A stretch of 64,000 nt of DNA from Sphingomonas sp. Ag1 (GTDB lineage: Bacteria > Pseudomonadota > Alphaproteobacteria > Sphingomonadales > Sphingomonadaceae), in NCBI RefSeq assembly GCF_000980895.1, contig NZ_LAZX01000089.1, forward strand, positions 1-64,000, in the 5' to 3' direction. The position numbers were made by a program, and so were the translations under genes. The notes under the pieces are model-generated. The model was not told the DNA's origin. It worked only from the letters and a program-made list of their open reading frames with translations, and did not search any database. This document shows positions 8,560 through 18,274 of this stretch, one piece after another (within the stretch, counting starts at the first letter, position 1; every line of letters begins with the position of its first letter).

Positions 8560-8594
8560 CAACGAAACTCCTGGTGATGCCCTTTTATAGGCTT

Positions 8595-8634
8595 GCCGCC
8601 GGGGCGAAGCGAGGGAAAGACCCGCCCCGGCGGC
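8595..8634 (-). promoter_or_regulatory. Strong intercistronic stem-loop ahead of pspA
   Basis: The arms 8595-8605 (GCCGCCGGGGC) and 8624-8634 (GCCCCGGCGGC) are perfectly complementary over 11 bp with an 18-base loop. The structure begins 5 bases after the stop codon of the 46-residue ORF and ends 35 bases before the pspA start. There is no U-run after it, so it is not a standard intrinsic terminator. Partial termination or protection of the upstream mRNA end are possible roles (inference). Confidence 0.6.
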
Positions 8635-8639
8635 GCCGT

Positions 8640-8780
8640 TCACGCGATCACGCGAACGAGGGGGGTAGCGGCCGAGCCCGCCTGTGCCGGCCCGACCGCG
8701 CCGACCACCATGGTGGTGCTGAAGACGATGGTGCAGGCGATGGCGGCGAGAGTGCGGCCGAGCGAAGCGAAGTTGGTCAT
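8640..8780 (-). CDS. Small exported peptide, first gene of the psp operon
   Basis: This 46-residue ORF begins MTNFASLGRTLAAIACTIVF and looks like a signal peptide followed by a very short mature part. A likely signal-peptidase site is at GPAQAG-SAATP, leaving about 14 residues. I chose the ATG at 8778-8780 because the open frame upstream of it runs into the promoter. The gene lies between the sigma-54 promoter and pspA, so it should be induced with the psp genes. I do not recognise a characterised family and assign no function. It could also be a leader ORF whose translation affects the stem-loop that follows it. Confidence 0.6.
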   Translation of the reverse strand: MTNFASLGRTLAAIACTIVFSTTMVVGAVGPAQAGSAATPLVRVIA

Positions 8781-8837
8781 GGTGTATCTCCCTACCTGAT
8801 CTGTCAGACCCGACGTTGCGGGTATGCCGAAGTGCTT

Positions 8838-8853
8838 TGCAGGGGACGTGCCA
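8838..8853 (-). promoter_or_regulatory. Sigma-54 (-24/-12) promoter of the psp operon
   Basis: Read on the minus strand the bases are TGGCACGTCCCCTGCA. GG and GC are 12 bases apart, as required for the -24/-12 elements recognised by sigma-54, and TGGCACG-N4-xTGCA agrees with the consensus at nearly every position. Transcription would begin about 47 bases ahead of the 46-residue ORF and run through pspA. The bacterial enhancer-binding protein PspF is encoded divergently 190 bases away, which strongly supports the call. Confidence 0.88.
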
Positions 8854-9043
8854 ATTTCACTTGGCGCAGTTTCGCCGAGCTTCAACTTTTTCCCGCAACG
8901 ACCAAAATACGCGCAAAAACAGCGATATAGATCTGGTGGGCACCAGCCGGATGCCGCCGCCCGCGTGATTTGCTGCGCTCAAACACATATTGCCAAGCAT
9001 TGGGAAAATGCGCCAAGGCTTGGGCGGGGCAGGGTGGAGCGAC

Positions 9044-10129
<1,086 letters not shown>

Positions 10130-10246
10130 GGCCCACTGCAAGCGGCGATGCGCGATCGTTGAATCGGAGCGGTTGCGTAACGAGCATGCGGGAGCCATTT
10201 GGGTGGCGTCGCGTTCGATAGCGCGAACCCCAGAAGGAGGAATTTC

Positions 10247-10855
10247 ATGGCATTCGAACTGCCGCCGCTGCCGTACGACTATGACGCGCTGGAGCCGGTC
10301 ATCTCCAAGGAGACGATGACCTACCACCACGACAAGCATCACGCAGCCTATACCGCCAAGCTGAACGAGGGCGTCGCCGCCGATCCGAAGCTGGAAGGCA
10401 AGTCGATCGAGGAAATCCTCGGCATGATCTCGTCGTTGCCGCCGCTCGTGCGCAACAATGGCGGTGGCTATTGGAACCACGACTTCTTCTGGAAGATCAT
10501 GACCAGCCCGTCCAAGAGCGGCCAGCCGACCGGCGCGCTGAAGGATGCGATCGATGCCTATGGCGGCCTCGACAAGCTGAAGGAAGACTTCAACGGCAAG
10601 GGCGCGGCGCAGTTCGGCTCGGGCTGGGCGTGGGTCATCAAGGATTCGTCCGGCGCGCTGAAGGTCGTGTCGACGCCGAACCAGGACAATCCGCTGATGG
10701 ACGATGCCAAGGACAAGGGCACGCCGATCCTGGGCAATGACGTGTGGGAACACGCTTATTACCTCACCTACAAGAACGATCGCCCCGGCTATCTGAAGGC
10801 GTGGTGGGACGTGGTGAACTGGGAAGAAGTCGGCCGTCGTTTCGACGCCGCCTGA
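10247..10855 (+). CDS. Superoxide dismutase, Fe/Mn family (Mn-type second-shell residues)
   Basis: This 202-residue protein converts superoxide to oxygen and hydrogen peroxide. The metal ligands are in YHHDKHHAAY (first His), WNHDFFW (second His) and DVWEHAYY (Asp and third His). Two second-shell positions point to a manganese or cambialistic enzyme rather than an iron one. The segment NNGGGYWNH has Gly where iron enzymes place an active-site Gln, and STPNQDNPLM supplies the Gln from the position used in Mn enzymes. AGAAGGAGG upstream of the ATG at 10247 is a strong ribosome binding site. A clear intrinsic terminator follows at 10888. It is monocistronic. Confidence 0.95.
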   Translation: MAFELPPLPYDYDALEPVISKETMTYHHDKHHAAYTAKLNEGVAADPKLEGKSIEEILGMISSLPPLVRNNGGGYWNHDFFWKIMTSPSKSGQPTGALKDAIDAYGGLDKLKEDFNGKGAAQFGSGWAWVIKDSSGALKVVSTPNQDNPLMDDAKDKGTPILGNDVWEHAYYLTYKNDRPGYLKAWWDVVNWEEVGRRFDAA

Positions 10856-10887
10856 CCAGCAGCTATCCGGTCATTGATCGGGCAGGG

Positions 10888-10924
10888 AAGCGGGTGGACC
10901 TGACCGGGTCCGCCCGCTTTTCTT
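10888..10924 (+). terminator. Intrinsic terminator after superoxide dismutase
   Basis: The arms 10888-10900 and 10907-10919 pair over 13 bp, with one G-T pair, around a 6-base loop, followed by TTTTCTT. It ends the sod transcript. It also shows that the open frame reaching back to 10923 in the next gene is not coding at its beginning. Confidence 0.85.
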
Positions 10925-11126
10925 GTTTGTGGGCACGGCGGCGAGCACGCCGATTTACGTAGAACATCCAATGTCCGGCATCGGGCATAGGCATATCCTT
11001 TTCCGTCATGTGGGCCGGGTATTCACCGTATCGGATCAGTTCATCGCTTCCGGCGCCGGCTGCTCTCGATCATACTTCCGCTTCGCTGCCGACGGACCGC
11101 CCGCGGGCGGAGAGGACGGGCGCGCG

Positions 11127-12695
11127 ATGATCGCCGACATGGGCGCGCCGCAGATCGTCATCGTCGAGCTGGTGGAGGATTGCCGTGGTCGTCCCGATTG
11201 CGCTGTCCGCGCCGAGCGACCCGCCGACGCGCAGGCGGAAGATGAGATTCGCCGCGCGGGGCAGTCGAGCCTTCCGGAAGGCGGCCCCTCGGCGCTGCAA
11301 TCCGACCAGCTGCCCAGCAGGTACGCGCCCGCGCATGATGTCACGTCGCTGTACGACAAGGACGGGTGGAAGCTGCGCTGGTACTTCCAGGGCGGGCTGA
11401 ACCTGGTCAGCGAGACGAACCTGTTCTGGGACTTCGCGTCGGTCTACGCGCCGGACGCGAAGTTCAATTCCGACCAGACGTGGCTGGAGGGGTACGTCAA
11501 ACCGGGCATCGGGTTCGACAAGACCTTCGCCGACGGCAACGTCTTTTACGGCAAGCTGTCCGGCGTGGCATCGCGCACCTGGGGCACGGACGCGTTCGAT
11601 GCGCGCAACAAGGGCGCCGTGACGCTGGAAGAGGCATATCTCGGCTTTCGCACGACGAACCAGCCGACCACCTTTGACGTGTCGCTGGGGCCGCGGGAAT
11701 TGCAGCTGGGCAGCGGCATGCTGATCGCCAATGGCGGCACCAGCGGGTTCGATCGCGGCGCGCTGAAATTCGGGCCGCGCAAGGCGTGGAAGCAGGCGGC
11801 GATCGCGCGGGTCAAGAACGGCCGGCAGACGATCACCGGCTATTTCATCGAACCCAATGAGCTTCCCTCCAACGATGGCAACAACCAGCTGGCGGGCAGT
11901 GACGTGCGCTATGATACGCCCGAGGGCGACTTCGTCGGCTTCACCTACGTCAACGTCCTGCGATCCAGCTCCCCCTACATCCGCGCTGCGGCGGGCGGGC
12001 TGGGGGAGCCGACGATCATCCCCGACGGGCGCGACCATCTGAATGCGATCAACCTGTATTTCAACGCCACCGGGCACAGCGGGGCGGTGCGCAACTGGTT
12101 CGTCACTGGCGACCTGGCCTATGAATGGAACAACCGGATCAACATGTCCGCCTGGGCCGCGCGGGCGCAGATCGGCCATAATTTCGCTGACCTGCCGTGG
12201 ACGCCGACGCTCAGCTATACGTTCAAGATATTCTCCGGCGACGATCCCACCACGCCCAAGCTGGAGCGGTTCGACCCGCTCTATTACGAGGGATCGCCGG
12301 GTGCCTGGGCCACTGGCTCCAAATCGTCGATGGTGTTCATCAATTCCAACCTGAGGGCGCTGGAACTGGCGCTGGCGGTGCAGCCGTCCAAGAAGGACGC
12401 GCTGACGCTGCGCTATGCCTATATCAACGTGGACAAGCTCGCGAGCCCGATCCAGTTTGGCCAGGCAACCCGGCTGGTGTCGACGCCCAGCGGGTTCAAC
12501 CTGATCGCCGGGGTGACCAAGCCGCACCTCTCGGACGATATCTTCCTCGAGTACAACCACGTCTTTTCACAGAACGTGTTCCTCACCGCGGGTGTGAGCG
12601 CGTCCTTCCCCGGCGCCGGGATCAAGGCGGCCTTTCCCGACAAAAGCCCCCCCATCTGGTCAGGAGCGTTCGTCAATGTCGTGGTCAATTACTAA
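11127..12695 (+). CDS. Alginate-export-like outer-membrane beta-barrel protein
   Basis: The conserved part begins near 11310 (SRYAPAHDVTSLYDKDGWKLRWY) and continues to the C-terminal aromatic residue (VNVVVNY), as expected of an outer-membrane barrel. The pattern WYFQGGLNLVSETNLFW and alternating strands resemble the alginate export (AlgE/AlgE-like) family. Porin-like export or uptake across the outer membrane is likely; the substrate is unknown. The start is uncertain. The ATG at 11127 gives no credible signal peptide, while a good one (hydrophobic WWRIAVVVPIALSAPSD) is encoded one frame over at 11170-11220, so an indel may have damaged the 5' end. The gene overlaps the next one by 20 bases, suggesting co-expression. 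Confidence 0.65.
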   Translation: MIADMGAPQIVIVELVEDCRGRPDCAVRAERPADAQAEDEIRRAGQSSLPEGGPSALQSDQLPSRYAPAHDVTSLYDKDGWKLRWYFQGGLNLVSETNLFWDFASVYAPDAKFNSDQTWLEGYVKPGIGFDKTFADGNVFYGKLSGVASRTWGTDAFDARNKGAVTLEEAYLGFRTTNQPTTFDVSLGPRELQLGSGMLIANGGTSGFDRGALKFGPRKAWKQAAIARVKNGRQTITGYFIEPNELPSNDGNNQLAGSDVRYDTPEGDFVGFTYVNVLRSSSPYIRAAAGGLGEPTIIPDGRDHLNAINLYFNATGHSGAVRNWFVTGDLAYEWNNRINMSAWAARAQIGHNFADLPWTPTLSYTFKIFSGDDPTTPKLERFDPLYYEGSPGAWATGSKSSMVFINSNLRALELALAVQPSKKDALTLRYAYINVDKLASPIQFGQATRLVSTPSGFNLIAGVTKPHLSDDIFLEYNHVFSQNVFLTAGVSASFPGAGIKAAFPDKSPPIWSGAFVNVVVNY

Positions 12696-14055
12696 GGCCG
12701 CCGCGCTTGCGGCGGTATGCTCGGCGTCGCTCGCCGCGGTGGCGATCTCCAGCGCGGGCGCGCAGGAGGGAACCAAGGCCAGCAGCAGCAGCACGCAGCC
12801 GCCGCCCCTGTCGGCGCAGGCGTCCGACCCGCGAGTGATGGGATGGATGCAGGGGTTCCCGCCGCCGCCGGACAAGATCATCCGGCAGCCGCAGTCCGAC
12901 TATTTCAGCTTCCCGAAGCTGCGCTGGTCAGTGTGCCACCTGCGCCAGTTCCTGCCGACGGTGCGCATCAGTCGCGGGATCGGCGACCCGGTGCCGCTGG
13001 CCTATGCCGAAGCGCCGATGGTGCGGCGGCGCACCAGCGAGATCAACGCGCTGACCTTCACCCCGCTCAACTCGAACACGCCGATGACATGGGAGCAATC
13101 GCTGGCGGCCAATTACACCGATGGCATGCTGATCATGCACCGGGGGCAAGTGATCTACGAGCAATATAACGGGTGCCTGACCGCCGAGGGCGTCCATGCG
13201 GCGATGTCGATGACGAAGTCGCTGACCGGGCTGCTCGCCGAAATCCTGGTCGCGGAAGGGAAGATCGATCCGAATGCACCGGTGACCAAATATGTGCCGG
13301 AAGTGAAGAACAGCGCGTTCGGTACCGCCACGGTCCGCGACGTCATGAACATGACCACGGGCCTCGATTATTCGGAGGATTACACCGATCCGAACGCGGG
13401 CGTGTGGAAATATGCCGAGGCTGCCAGCCCGCTGCCCAAGCCGGCGGATTACAAGGGCCCCAACGGCTATTGGGAATATCTGGCGCAGATCAAGCCGGAG
13501 GGGCGCAACGGCGAGGCGTTCCACTACAAGACGCCCAATGCGGACATGGTGGGCTGGATCGTCACGCGGGCGAGCAACCGCTCGGTCGCCGACCTGGCGT
13601 CCGAGCGGCTGTGGCGCCCCATGGGGGCAGAGCAGAGCGCCTATATGACGGTGGACGGCAATGGCGTGCCCTTTGCCGGCGGCGGCCTCAGCGCAGGGCT
13701 GCGCGATATCGCGCGGCTGGGGCTGCTGGTCATGAACGAGGGGGTGATCAACGGCAATCGCCTGTTCCCGGCCGCTGCGGTGCAGGCGCTGCGCCGGGGC
13801 GGAGACCCGAGGAAGTTCGGCGATGCCTATCCGGCGCTGAAAGGCGGCAGCTACACCGGATTGTGGTGGATCTATCCCTGGGACGGCAAGGTCGTAGCCG
13901 CGCGCGGCGTGCATGGGCAGGCGATCTACGTCGACTTCGAAGCGCAAATGGTGATCGCGCGCTTCGCCTCGATGCCGTGGGCAAGCAACGCCTATAATGA
14001 TCCGGTGTCGATGCCGGCGTTCCGGGCGGTGGCCAATTATCTGAAGACCAAGTGA
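12676..14055 (+). CDS. Serine hydrolase, class C beta-lactamase-like fold (NylB-like)
   Basis: This 459-residue exported enzyme has a signal peptide (residues 1-29, cleavage near SSAGA-QEGTK). The SxxK nucleophile motif is SMTK (about residue 178, in AAMSMTKSLTGLL), and a likely catalytic Tyr lies in GEAFHYKTPNAD (about 283). The fold fits the beta-lactamase/6-aminohexanoate-dimer hydrolase family, periplasmic enzymes that hydrolyse amide or ester bonds. The real substrate cannot be read. Residues 30-50 are Ser/Pro rich. Overlap with the upstream barrel gene suggests a barrel and a periplasmic hydrolase working on the same compound (inference). Confidence 0.88.
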   Translation: MSWSITKAAALAAVCSASLAAVAISSAGAQEGTKASSSSTQPPPLSAQASDPRVMGWMQGFPPPPDKIIRQPQSDYFSFPKLRWSVCHLRQFLPTVRISRGIGDPVPLAYAEAPMVRRRTSEINALTFTPLNSNTPMTWEQSLAANYTDGMLIMHRGQVIYEQYNGCLTAEGVHAAMSMTKSLTGLLAEILVAEGKIDPNAPVTKYVPEVKNSAFGTATVRDVMNMTTGLDYSEDYTDPNAGVWKYAEAASPLPKPADYKGPNGYWEYLAQIKPEGRNGEAFHYKTPNADMVGWIVTRASNRSVADLASERLWRPMGAEQSAYMTVDGNGVPFAGGGLSAGLRDIARLGLLVMNEGVINGNRLFPAAAVQALRRGGDPRKFGDAYPALKGGSYTGLWWIYPWDGKVVAARGVHGQAIYVDFEAQMVIARFASMPWASNAYNDPVSMPAFRAVANYLKTK

Positions 14056-14231
14056 GCGCAGCTTCACGGCAGGGTGAGCAAGGCTGGCGGCGGGTGCCGG
14101 GTGCATGATCGAACGTGCGACGCTCGCGGCCCGCCAATTGCGACGTTCGTGCCCGGACAAGGCGGCGACCGTTGCAGCAACATGATGGTGGGAAGGATCG
14201 CTGGCGCATGATGCGGGGCGACCGGCCCCGC

Positions 14232-14306
14232 TGGCTCCCTGAGTAGGATTCGAACCTACGGCCGCTCGATTAACAGTCGAGAGCTCTACCGCTGAGCTAT
14301 CAGGGA
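14232..14306 (-). tRNA. tRNA-Asn (GUU)
   Basis: On the minus strand the acceptor arms TCCCTGA and TCAGGGA pair, the anticodon loop is CTGTTAA (anticodon GUU), the T arm GTAGG-TTCGAAT-CCTAC is canonical, and CCA is encoded (TGG at 14232-14234 on the plus strand). Confidence 0.97.
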
Positions 14307-14373
14307 ACGCTGCGGGAGGCGCGTCTTTAGCCGGATTCTGGCGGCTTGCAACCCCCCGATTGCCGGATTTTTC

Positions 14374-15153
14374 TCAGACGATGAACTGTTCCATCGTAAT
14401 CCGGTCATCCAGCGCGTGGCCGGGGTCGAACAACAGCGTCAATTCGCGTGCGCGATCGATCGCAATGTCGACCTCGCTAACCTCGCGGATCTCGCGCTGG
14501 TCGGCCACGGCGGAGACGGGGCGCTTGTTCTGGTCGAGCACGCGCAACTTGATTCGGGTCTTGTCAGGCAGGATCGCGCCGCGCCAGCGCCGCGGGCGAA
14601 AGGCGCTGATCGGGGTGAGCGCGATCAGCGCGGAGCCGAGCGGCAGGATCGGACCGTGCGCGGAGAGGTTGTAGGCGGTCGAGCCGGCCGGCGTCGCGAC
14701 GAGGATGCCGTCACAGGCCAGTTCCTCCAGCACGACGCGGTCGTTGACCGACACCTCAAGCTTCGCCGTCTGGCGGGTTTCGCGCAGCAGCGACACTTCG
14801 TTGATCGCGGGAACGGTGTGGATGCGGCCGTCCGCCCCGGTCGCGGTCATCAAGAGCGGCGTCACCTTCACCGCGCGGGCGCTTGCGAGGCGTTCCTCCA
14901 GATCGTGCTGGCGCCATTCGTTCATCAGGAAGCCGACGGTGCCGAGGTTCATCCCGAACACCGGCACGCTGGAGCGGCGCGCGTCGAGCAGCGAGTGGAG
15001 TACCTGCAGCATGAAGCCGTCGCCGCCTAGCGCGATCACCAGATCGGCTTCGTCGATGTGGCACCAGTCCCACGCGTCGGCGAGCGCGGCCCGCGCCGCC
15101 TGGGCTGACGCGGTCGGCGAGGCGAGCAAAGCCCGCCGGGGGTAAAGCGTCAT
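14374..15153 (-). CDS. nadK: NAD kinase
   Basis: This 259-residue enzyme phosphorylates NAD to NADP. The family motif GGDGF is in DLVIALGGDGFMLQ (residues about 38-51). The NAD-binding segments GMNLGTVGFLMNE (67-79), INEVSLLRE and the conserved PAGSTAYN (about 154-161) are all present. The length is typical of alphaproteobacterial NadK. It starts with a 4-base overlap with the end of moaA, so the two are probably translated from one mRNA. The gene ends 67 bases from tRNA-Asn. Confidence 0.96.
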   Translation of the reverse strand: MTLYPRRALLASPTASAQAARAALADAWDWCHIDEADLVIALGGDGFMLQVLHSLLDARRSSVPVFGMNLGTVGFLMNEWRQHDLEERLASARAVKVTPLLMTATGADGRIHTVPAINEVSLLRETRQTAKLEVSVNDRVVLEELACDGILVATPAGSTAYNLSAHGPILPLGSALIALTPISAFRPRRWRGAILPDKTRIKLRVLDQNKRPVSAVADQREIREVSEVDIAIDRARELTLLFDPGHALDDRITMEQFIV

Positions 15154-16157
15154 CCGCCGGTCACGCTCATATGCCGCGCCACGGCGGGCGCTGCCCCGCG
15201 TTCGATACGGAAATCGTGCCGCGCGGGCTTGCCTGCGATTCCGAGCCGGATGGCATCGTCGAGCGCGGCGACGCCCCCGGTGCGCAAGGCATGTTTGAGA
15301 TCCACCTGATCCTCATGCCCCAGGCATGAATAGAGTCGGCCCTCCGTCGTCAACCGCACGCGGTTGCACCCGTCACAGAAATTGGCGGTGAGCGGGGAGA
15401 TCAGCCCCAGCCGGGTCGCCGTGCCGTCGACACGCCAGTAGCGGGCAGGCCCGCCGGTGCCATTGGTGTCGCGGGTCAGCGCGAAGCGGCTCGACAAGCG
15501 ATCGAACACGGCCGTCAGCGGCAGGAACCGGTCAGTGCGATCCTCATCAATCGCGCCGAGCGGCATGGTTTCGATGAGCGTCAGATCATGGCCCTGCGCC
15601 ATGCACCATTCGAGCATAGGGGCGATCTCATCCTCGTTCAGCCCCTTCAGCGCGACCATGTTGATCTTGATCGCGAGCCCGGCGCGGTGACCGGCGGCGA
15701 TCCCGTCGAGCACCTGCGCGACGTCTCCGTGGCGCGTGATATGCCGGAACAGCGCCGGATCGCGGCTGTCGAGGCTGACGTTGACGCGGCGCATCCCGGC
15801 GGCGACCAGCGCCTCGGCATGTTCAGCCAGCCGCGTCGCGTTGGTCGTCATGGTGAGTTCGTCGAGGCCGCGGTCGACATGGCCGCCGAGCCGATGCGCC
15901 AGTTCCACCACGTCGCGGCGCACCAGCGGCTCCCCGCCGGAGAGGCGGATCTTGCGCACGCCAAAGGCGATGAAGCGTTCGGCGATGACGGCGATTTCCT
16001 CGAGCGCCAGCAGCCGATTGCGCGGCAGGAAGGTCATCTTCTCCGCCATGCAATAGCGGCAGCGGAGATCGCAGCGATCCGTCACCGAAATGCGCAGGTA
16101 GCGGATCGACCGGCCAAAGCCGTCGATCAACGCGGTGGCGGCCGGCATTTCTCCCAT
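15150..16157 (-). CDS. moaA: GTP 3',8-cyclase MoaA, molybdenum cofactor synthesis
   Basis: This 335-residue radical SAM enzyme carries out, with MoaC, the first step of molybdopterin synthesis from GTP. The N-terminal cluster motif is CDLRCRYC (CxxxCxxC, residues about 29-36). The C-terminal second cluster has CDGCNRVRLT and a Cys about 14 residues on (YSCLG). SGGEPLVR and VSLDSRDP are further family motifs. The C-terminal tail of MoaA normally ends in GG, and here it does (SVTGG). I chose the ATG at 16155-16157; the open frame extends upstream without support. It lies upstream of nadK with a 4-base overlap. Confidence 0.96.
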   Translation of the reverse strand: MGEMPAATALIDGFGRSIRYLRISVTDRCDLRCRYCMAEKMTFLPRNRLLALEEIAVIAERFIAFGVRKIRLSGGEPLVRRDVVELAHRLGGHVDRGLDELTMTTNATRLAEHAEALVAAGMRRVNVSLDSRDPALFRHITRHGDVAQVLDGIAAGHRAGLAIKINMVALKGLNEDEIAPMLEWCMAQGHDLTLIETMPLGAIDEDRTDRFLPLTAVFDRLSSRFALTRDTNGTGGPARYWRVDGTATRLGLISPLTANFCDGCNRVRLTTEGRLYSCLGHEDQVDLKHALRTGGVAALDDAIRLGIAGKPARHDFRIERGAAPAVARHMSVTGG

Positions 16158-16240
16158 ATCGGAACAGCTAAGGACTGTTGGGCGGGGGAACAAGGGCTGG
16201 TGCATGGTTGCTGCAACGCGCGGCGCCCCATACGGCCGCA

Positions 16241-17827
16241 ATGGTGAGCACAAAAACGGGCGATATGACCGAAGTGGCGCTGGGCAGCGGTTGCGAGCCG
16301 CTGACCGATCTTGTTCGATCGCTGGGGTGGCAGGCCGGCGGCGATACCGCCGATGTGCGGGTGATCTGTGCGGCAGCCGGGCCTGAAGCAGTGGCGGCAG
16401 AAGGGGTGGCCGCAGCCCGCGCACGGGCCGCGCTGGTCGTGTTGCTGGCGCGTGAAGAGAATGCGGCGGCGGCGTATGAGGCGGGCGCGACGCATGTCTG
16501 CTTGGCGGGTGCGGCCCCCGACGTGCTGTGCGTTACCTTGCGGCTGGCGGCGCGGCATGCCCGCCGTCTGCGGGGTGCCGGGCAGTTCCGCCGCGCGGGC
16601 GAGCCGGGCGAGGGCGGCGTCGAGCGGTTCGTCGAGACGCTGCCAACGGACGAGCCGGTCGCCGTCGCAGTCATCTCCATCACCCGATTCGACACGGTCA
16701 ACGTCGCTTATGGCCGCGCGGCCGGTGACAGCCTGCTTCGCCAAGCCGGCGCCCGGATCGCCCTGACGCTGCCAGCGGCGGCGGTGATCGAGCGTGACAA
16801 TGGCGCAGGGTTCATCATCGCGCTGCGTGAGGATGCCGCGGGGACGTCAGCACGTATCGCGGCGATGGAGATTGCGCTGGGGCGGCGTTTTTCCCTGGGC
16901 GAGGAGGAAGCAAGCGTCGGCGTGCGGATCGGGCTGGCGCATCGCTGGCCGGGGGAATCGGTCGCATCACTCGTGCGGCGTGCCCGCGACGCGCTGGCGC
17001 TGGCGTCGACGGGCGAGGGGGCGGCCGTGCGGATCGCCGGGCAGCCGCTGGCGGGCAACGGGATCGACCTGGCGGCCGACCTGCATCGTGCGATGGACCG
17101 CGGCGAGATCGACATCCTGTTCCAGCCGCAGGTGGAGATTGCCAGCGACCGGATCGTCGGGGTGGAGGCGCTGGCACGCTGGGAGCATCCGCGGCACGGG
17201 GTATTGGGCGCGAGCACGCTGTTTGCCGCCGCGGCGCGTGCCGGGCTGGGCCTGCCACTGTCCGAGCATATCCAGTCGCTGGCGCTGCGCCGCGCGGGAG
17301 CGTGGAGCGGGGCGCTGGCCGAGCTGCGCGTGGCGGTCAACGTCACCGCAACCGATCTCGCGCGTGCCGATTTCGCCGCGCATTTCATGGCAATGGTCGA
17401 TCAGGCCGGCATTGCGCCGCAGCGCGTGACGGTGGAGGTGACCGAAAGCGGCATGGTGACCGACCTGCCGCTCGCGGCGGAGCGGTTGCAGCAGCTTCGC
17501 GGCGCGGGGCTGAAGGTGGCGATCGACGATTTCGGTACCGGCTATTCGAGCCTTGCGTACCTGAAGGCGCTGCCGCTCGATTACCTGAAGATCGATCGCA
17601 GCATCACGCAGGACATCATGGGCGGGCCGCGCGCGCGGGTGGTGGTCAGCGGCGTGATCGCAATCGCCGCCGGGCTGGGGCTGCGCACGATTGCCGAGGG
17701 GGTGGAGAGCGTCGCCGAACGCGACCTGCTCGCCTCCGAAGGCTGCGACCTCTATCAGGGATTTCTGCGGGCGGGGCCGGTCGACGAAATGACGCTTGCG
17801 CGGCTGATCGGAGGGGAGAGCATATGA
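16241..17827 (+). CDS. EAL-domain c-di-GMP phosphodiesterase with degenerate GGDEF
   Basis: This 528-residue cytoplasmic protein has three parts. Residues 1-110 form an Ala-rich, receiver-like region, and 140-265 form a GGDEF-type fold in which the GGDEF signature is lost (the position reads NGAGF). Residues 275-525 form a complete EAL domain with VEALARW, VEVTESGM, DDFGTGYSS, LKIDRSI and EGVES. The metal- and substrate-binding Glu and Asp residues are intact, so it should hydrolyse c-di-GMP. The degenerate GGDEF could serve as a GTP-sensing or dimerisation module. The start codon is uncertain among 16178, 16241 and 16265. The stop overlaps the next gene's start (ATGA). Confidence 0.88.
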   Translation: MVSTKTGDMTEVALGSGCEPLTDLVRSLGWQAGGDTADVRVICAAAGPEAVAAEGVAAARARAALVVLLAREENAAAAYEAGATHVCLAGAAPDVLCVTLRLAARHARRLRGAGQFRRAGEPGEGGVERFVETLPTDEPVAVAVISITRFDTVNVAYGRAAGDSLLRQAGARIALTLPAAAVIERDNGAGFIIALREDAAGTSARIAAMEIALGRRFSLGEEEASVGVRIGLAHRWPGESVASLVRRARDALALASTGEGAAVRIAGQPLAGNGIDLAADLHRAMDRGEIDILFQPQVEIASDRIVGVEALARWEHPRHGVLGASTLFAAAARAGLGLPLSEHIQSLALRRAGAWSGALAELRVAVNVTATDLARADFAAHFMAMVDQAGIAPQRVTVEVTESGMVTDLPLAAERLQQLRGAGLKVAIDDFGTGYSSLAYLKALPLDYLKIDRSITQDIMGGPRARVVVSGVIAIAAGLGLRTIAEGVESVAERDLLASEGCDLYQGFLRAGPVDEMTLARLIGGESI

Positions 17828-18243
17828 CCATCGTCGCATTCGCCATCGCGCAGGCTGTCGCCGCCGCCGCGGCAACCGCCAGTCCGCAGGCAGCGATCGA
17901 AACGGAACTGGCCGCCAGCGCGGCCGGGTGGAACAGCAGCTCGCTCGATCGGTTCATGTCGGTCTATGCCGATGATGCCGTCTATTCCTCCGGCAAGGAC
18001 ATGGTGCGGGGCAAGGCCGCAATCGCCAAGCGCTACGCGGGCAGTTTTGCCGAGGGCGGCAATGCGCGTGGGCGGCTGTCGTTTCAGCCCGCCGCGTGGC
18101 GGACGATCAGCAACGTCCACATGCTGCTGGTGGCGCGATGGACGCTGACCCCGGCGAGCGGCACGGCGCAGACCGGCCTCACCACCTTGTTGTTCGAACG
18201 GCGCAAGGACGGCTGGCGGATCATCGCCGACCACAGTTCCTGA
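17824..18243 (+). CDS. SnoaL/NTF2-like exported protein (DUF4440 type)
   Basis: This 139-residue protein starts in the ATGA overlap with the EAL gene. Residues 1-22 (FAIAQAVAAAAATA) look like a signal peptide. The rest has the NTF2-like cone-shaped fold pattern: DRFMSVYADDAVYSSGKDMVRGKAAIAKRY, ending in TTLLFERRKDGWRIIADHSS. Proteins of this type are small enzymes or binding proteins of varied function. The reaction is unknown. Coupling to the c-di-GMP phosphodiesterase suggests co-expression, not necessarily a shared function. Confidence 0.75.
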   Translation: MTIVAFAIAQAVAAAAATASPQAAIETELAASAAGWNSSSLDRFMSVYADDAVYSSGKDMVRGKAAIAKRYAGSFAEGGNARGRLSFQPAAWRTISNVHMLLVARWTLTPASGTAQTGLTTLLFERRKDGWRIIADHSS

Positions 18244-18274
18244 GCGGCACCGTCCGCGCATCAGAGGAGCGCGC

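Noticed and set aside
10923..11126. Upstream extension of the outer-membrane barrel gene to a TTG at 10923
   Set aside because: It begins inside the T-run of the sod terminator, has no ribosome binding site, and its translation has no protein character.
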